A stretch of 64,000 nt of DNA from Vibrio sinaloensis (GTDB taxonomy: Bacteria > Pseudomonadota > Gammaproteobacteria > Enterobacterales > Vibrionaceae): NCBI RefSeq assembly GCF_000808535.1, contig NZ_JWLV01000017.1, forward strand, positions 1-64,000. The letters are read 5' to 3'. A program made the position numbers and the translations under genes. Below are positions 63,497-64,000 of the stretch, piece by piece. Every line of letters begins with the position of its first letter. Position 1 is the first letter of the stretch. The notes below the pieces were generated by a model. It did no database searches. It was not told the origin of the DNA and was given only the letters and a program-made list of their open reading frames with translations.

Positions 63497-64000
63497 TTAG
63501 TGACTTTCAGCGATGGCAATAATGCGCTTAATCAGTCTCTCCTCGGTGAGCGACTTATTGCGGTAGAAACGAAATATCTCCGAGTTGATGGCTTGTTGGG
63601 CGACAGGGTTGACGGCCATGGAGTCGATCATGCTTGGCACCGCTTTGTTTTGTGCCACTCCCTTTTTAAAGGCTTTATAGGCTTTGATTTGGCAAGGGTT
63701 AAAGTCGGTGAGTGCAATGTCGGTTCGTACCGGAATGGACCCCTTGCGTAGGTTAAATTGCGCCTGAAATTCTGGGTCTGCCAACACATTGGCCACATGG
63801 TTGGCTTGGTCTTTAGGAAACGATTTGCTCACCATAAAGATCAAGCTGTCCATGTTATAAAGGAAAACGTCGTCACTTTCGGGGGCGGGGTAGCAGCCTA
63901 TCTGGTTCGGCACCTCTACGCCTTTCGCAACCAGGTCACCAAGAATCCAATCACCTCCGAGTTGGAACAAGGCTTGGTTGCTTGCGAGTGCTTTCGTCGC
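63497..64000 (-). CDS. Sugar ABC transporter substrate-binding protein, C-terminal part
   Basis: A frame open to the window edge gives 167 residues of a family-1 extracellular sugar-binding protein. The typical late motif is FNLRKGSIPVRTDI, and the C-terminus is helical. The N-terminal part and signal peptide lie beyond the window. It is probably a CUT1-type importer component for a mono- or disaccharide. Confidence 0.75.
   Translation of the reverse strand, partial: ATKALASNQALFQLGGDWILGDLVAKGVEVPNQIGCYPAPESDDVFLYNMDSLIFMVSKSFPKDQANHVANVLADPEFQAQFNLRKGSIPVRTDIALTDFNPCQIKAYKAFKKGVAQNKAVPSMIDSMAVNPVAQQAINSEIFRFYRNKSLTEERLIKRIIAIAESH

Noticed and set aside
1..64000. Mobile elements, CRISPR arrays, tRNA or rRNA genes
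   Set aside because: Looked for by eye on both strands. No transposase, integrase, regular repeat array or cloverleaf was found.

Overview
The window looks like a stretch of a marine gammaproteobacterial chromosome, most probably a Vibrio. The support is protein-level: a SpeA/SpeB pair, a MaoP-HdfR divergent pair, a NhaD antiporter, YjiH/YjiG, an M9 collagenase, DUF1289, DUF2058, DUF3081 and TIGR02450 proteins, and an aryl polyene cluster. I see no rRNA, tRNA, CRISPR array, insertion sequence, phage or integron. The species is not assigned, and placement on the second chromosome is only a guess.

Layout. 1-8.6 kb holds small housekeeping and regulatory genes: a DUF1289 protein, an unlisted 49-residue membrane peptide, ArsR, MAPEG, acyltransferase 3, a chemotaxis receptor, TetR, an alpha/beta hydrolase, a DASS transporter and a membrane coiled-coil protein. 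8.6-12.7 kb holds arginine decarboxylase plus agmatinase (putrescine synthesis), a leader region with two competing tiny ORFs, a DUF2058 protein and a CspA-like protein. 13.0-31.0 kb is the centrepiece. It is a near-complete aryl polyene (APE) pigment cluster: 18 tightly packed minus-strand genes from a chain-length factor to a final ketosynthase, plus three divergent plus-strand genes (lipoprotein, methyltransferase, flavin-dependent halogenase-like enzyme). The cluster has its own ammonia-lyase, likely making the aryl starter acid from an aromatic amino acid. Ligase, ACPs, ketosynthase/CLF, ketoreductase and dehydratases would extend it. The fused glycosyltransferase-acyltransferase, the PlsC-like acyltransferase, the MMPL exporter and LolA-like and lipoprotein partners would attach and move the product to the outer membrane.

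31-36.9 kb: DUF3081, MaoP/HdfR, a small protein, an Ada-AlkA fusion with Ogt (alkylation repair), a lipoprotein and NhaD. 37-45 kb: YjiH/YjiG with an M20 peptidase, a LysR regulator divergent from a secreted alkyl sulfatase, a PAP2 phosphatase, a Trp-rich protein and an SLC1 carboxylate/amino acid symporter with a strong CRP-like site. 45.4-49.3 kb: three envelope proteins (DUF4056, POTRA-less Omp85-like barrel, second barrel-like protein) in one operon, divergent from a TetR gene with a near-perfect 26-bp dyad between them. 49.3-54 kb: YbjQ, YaiI, a collagenase with a structured leader, a likely small RNA gene and a lipoprotein. 54.3-64 kb: an oppABCDF-type peptide importer followed by aminopeptidase P, an HTH regulator, a GntR/FCD regulator and the end of a sugar-binding protein gene that runs off the window.

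Most interesting: the APE cluster with its halogenase-like flavoenzyme and unusual ammonia-lyase pocket; a candidate non-coding RNA at about 53.24-53.47 kb, with a LuxR/SmcR-like half-palindrome over its promoter and a CsrA-type hairpin; the uncharacterised TetR-linked outer-membrane operon; and the small ORFs in the speA leader.
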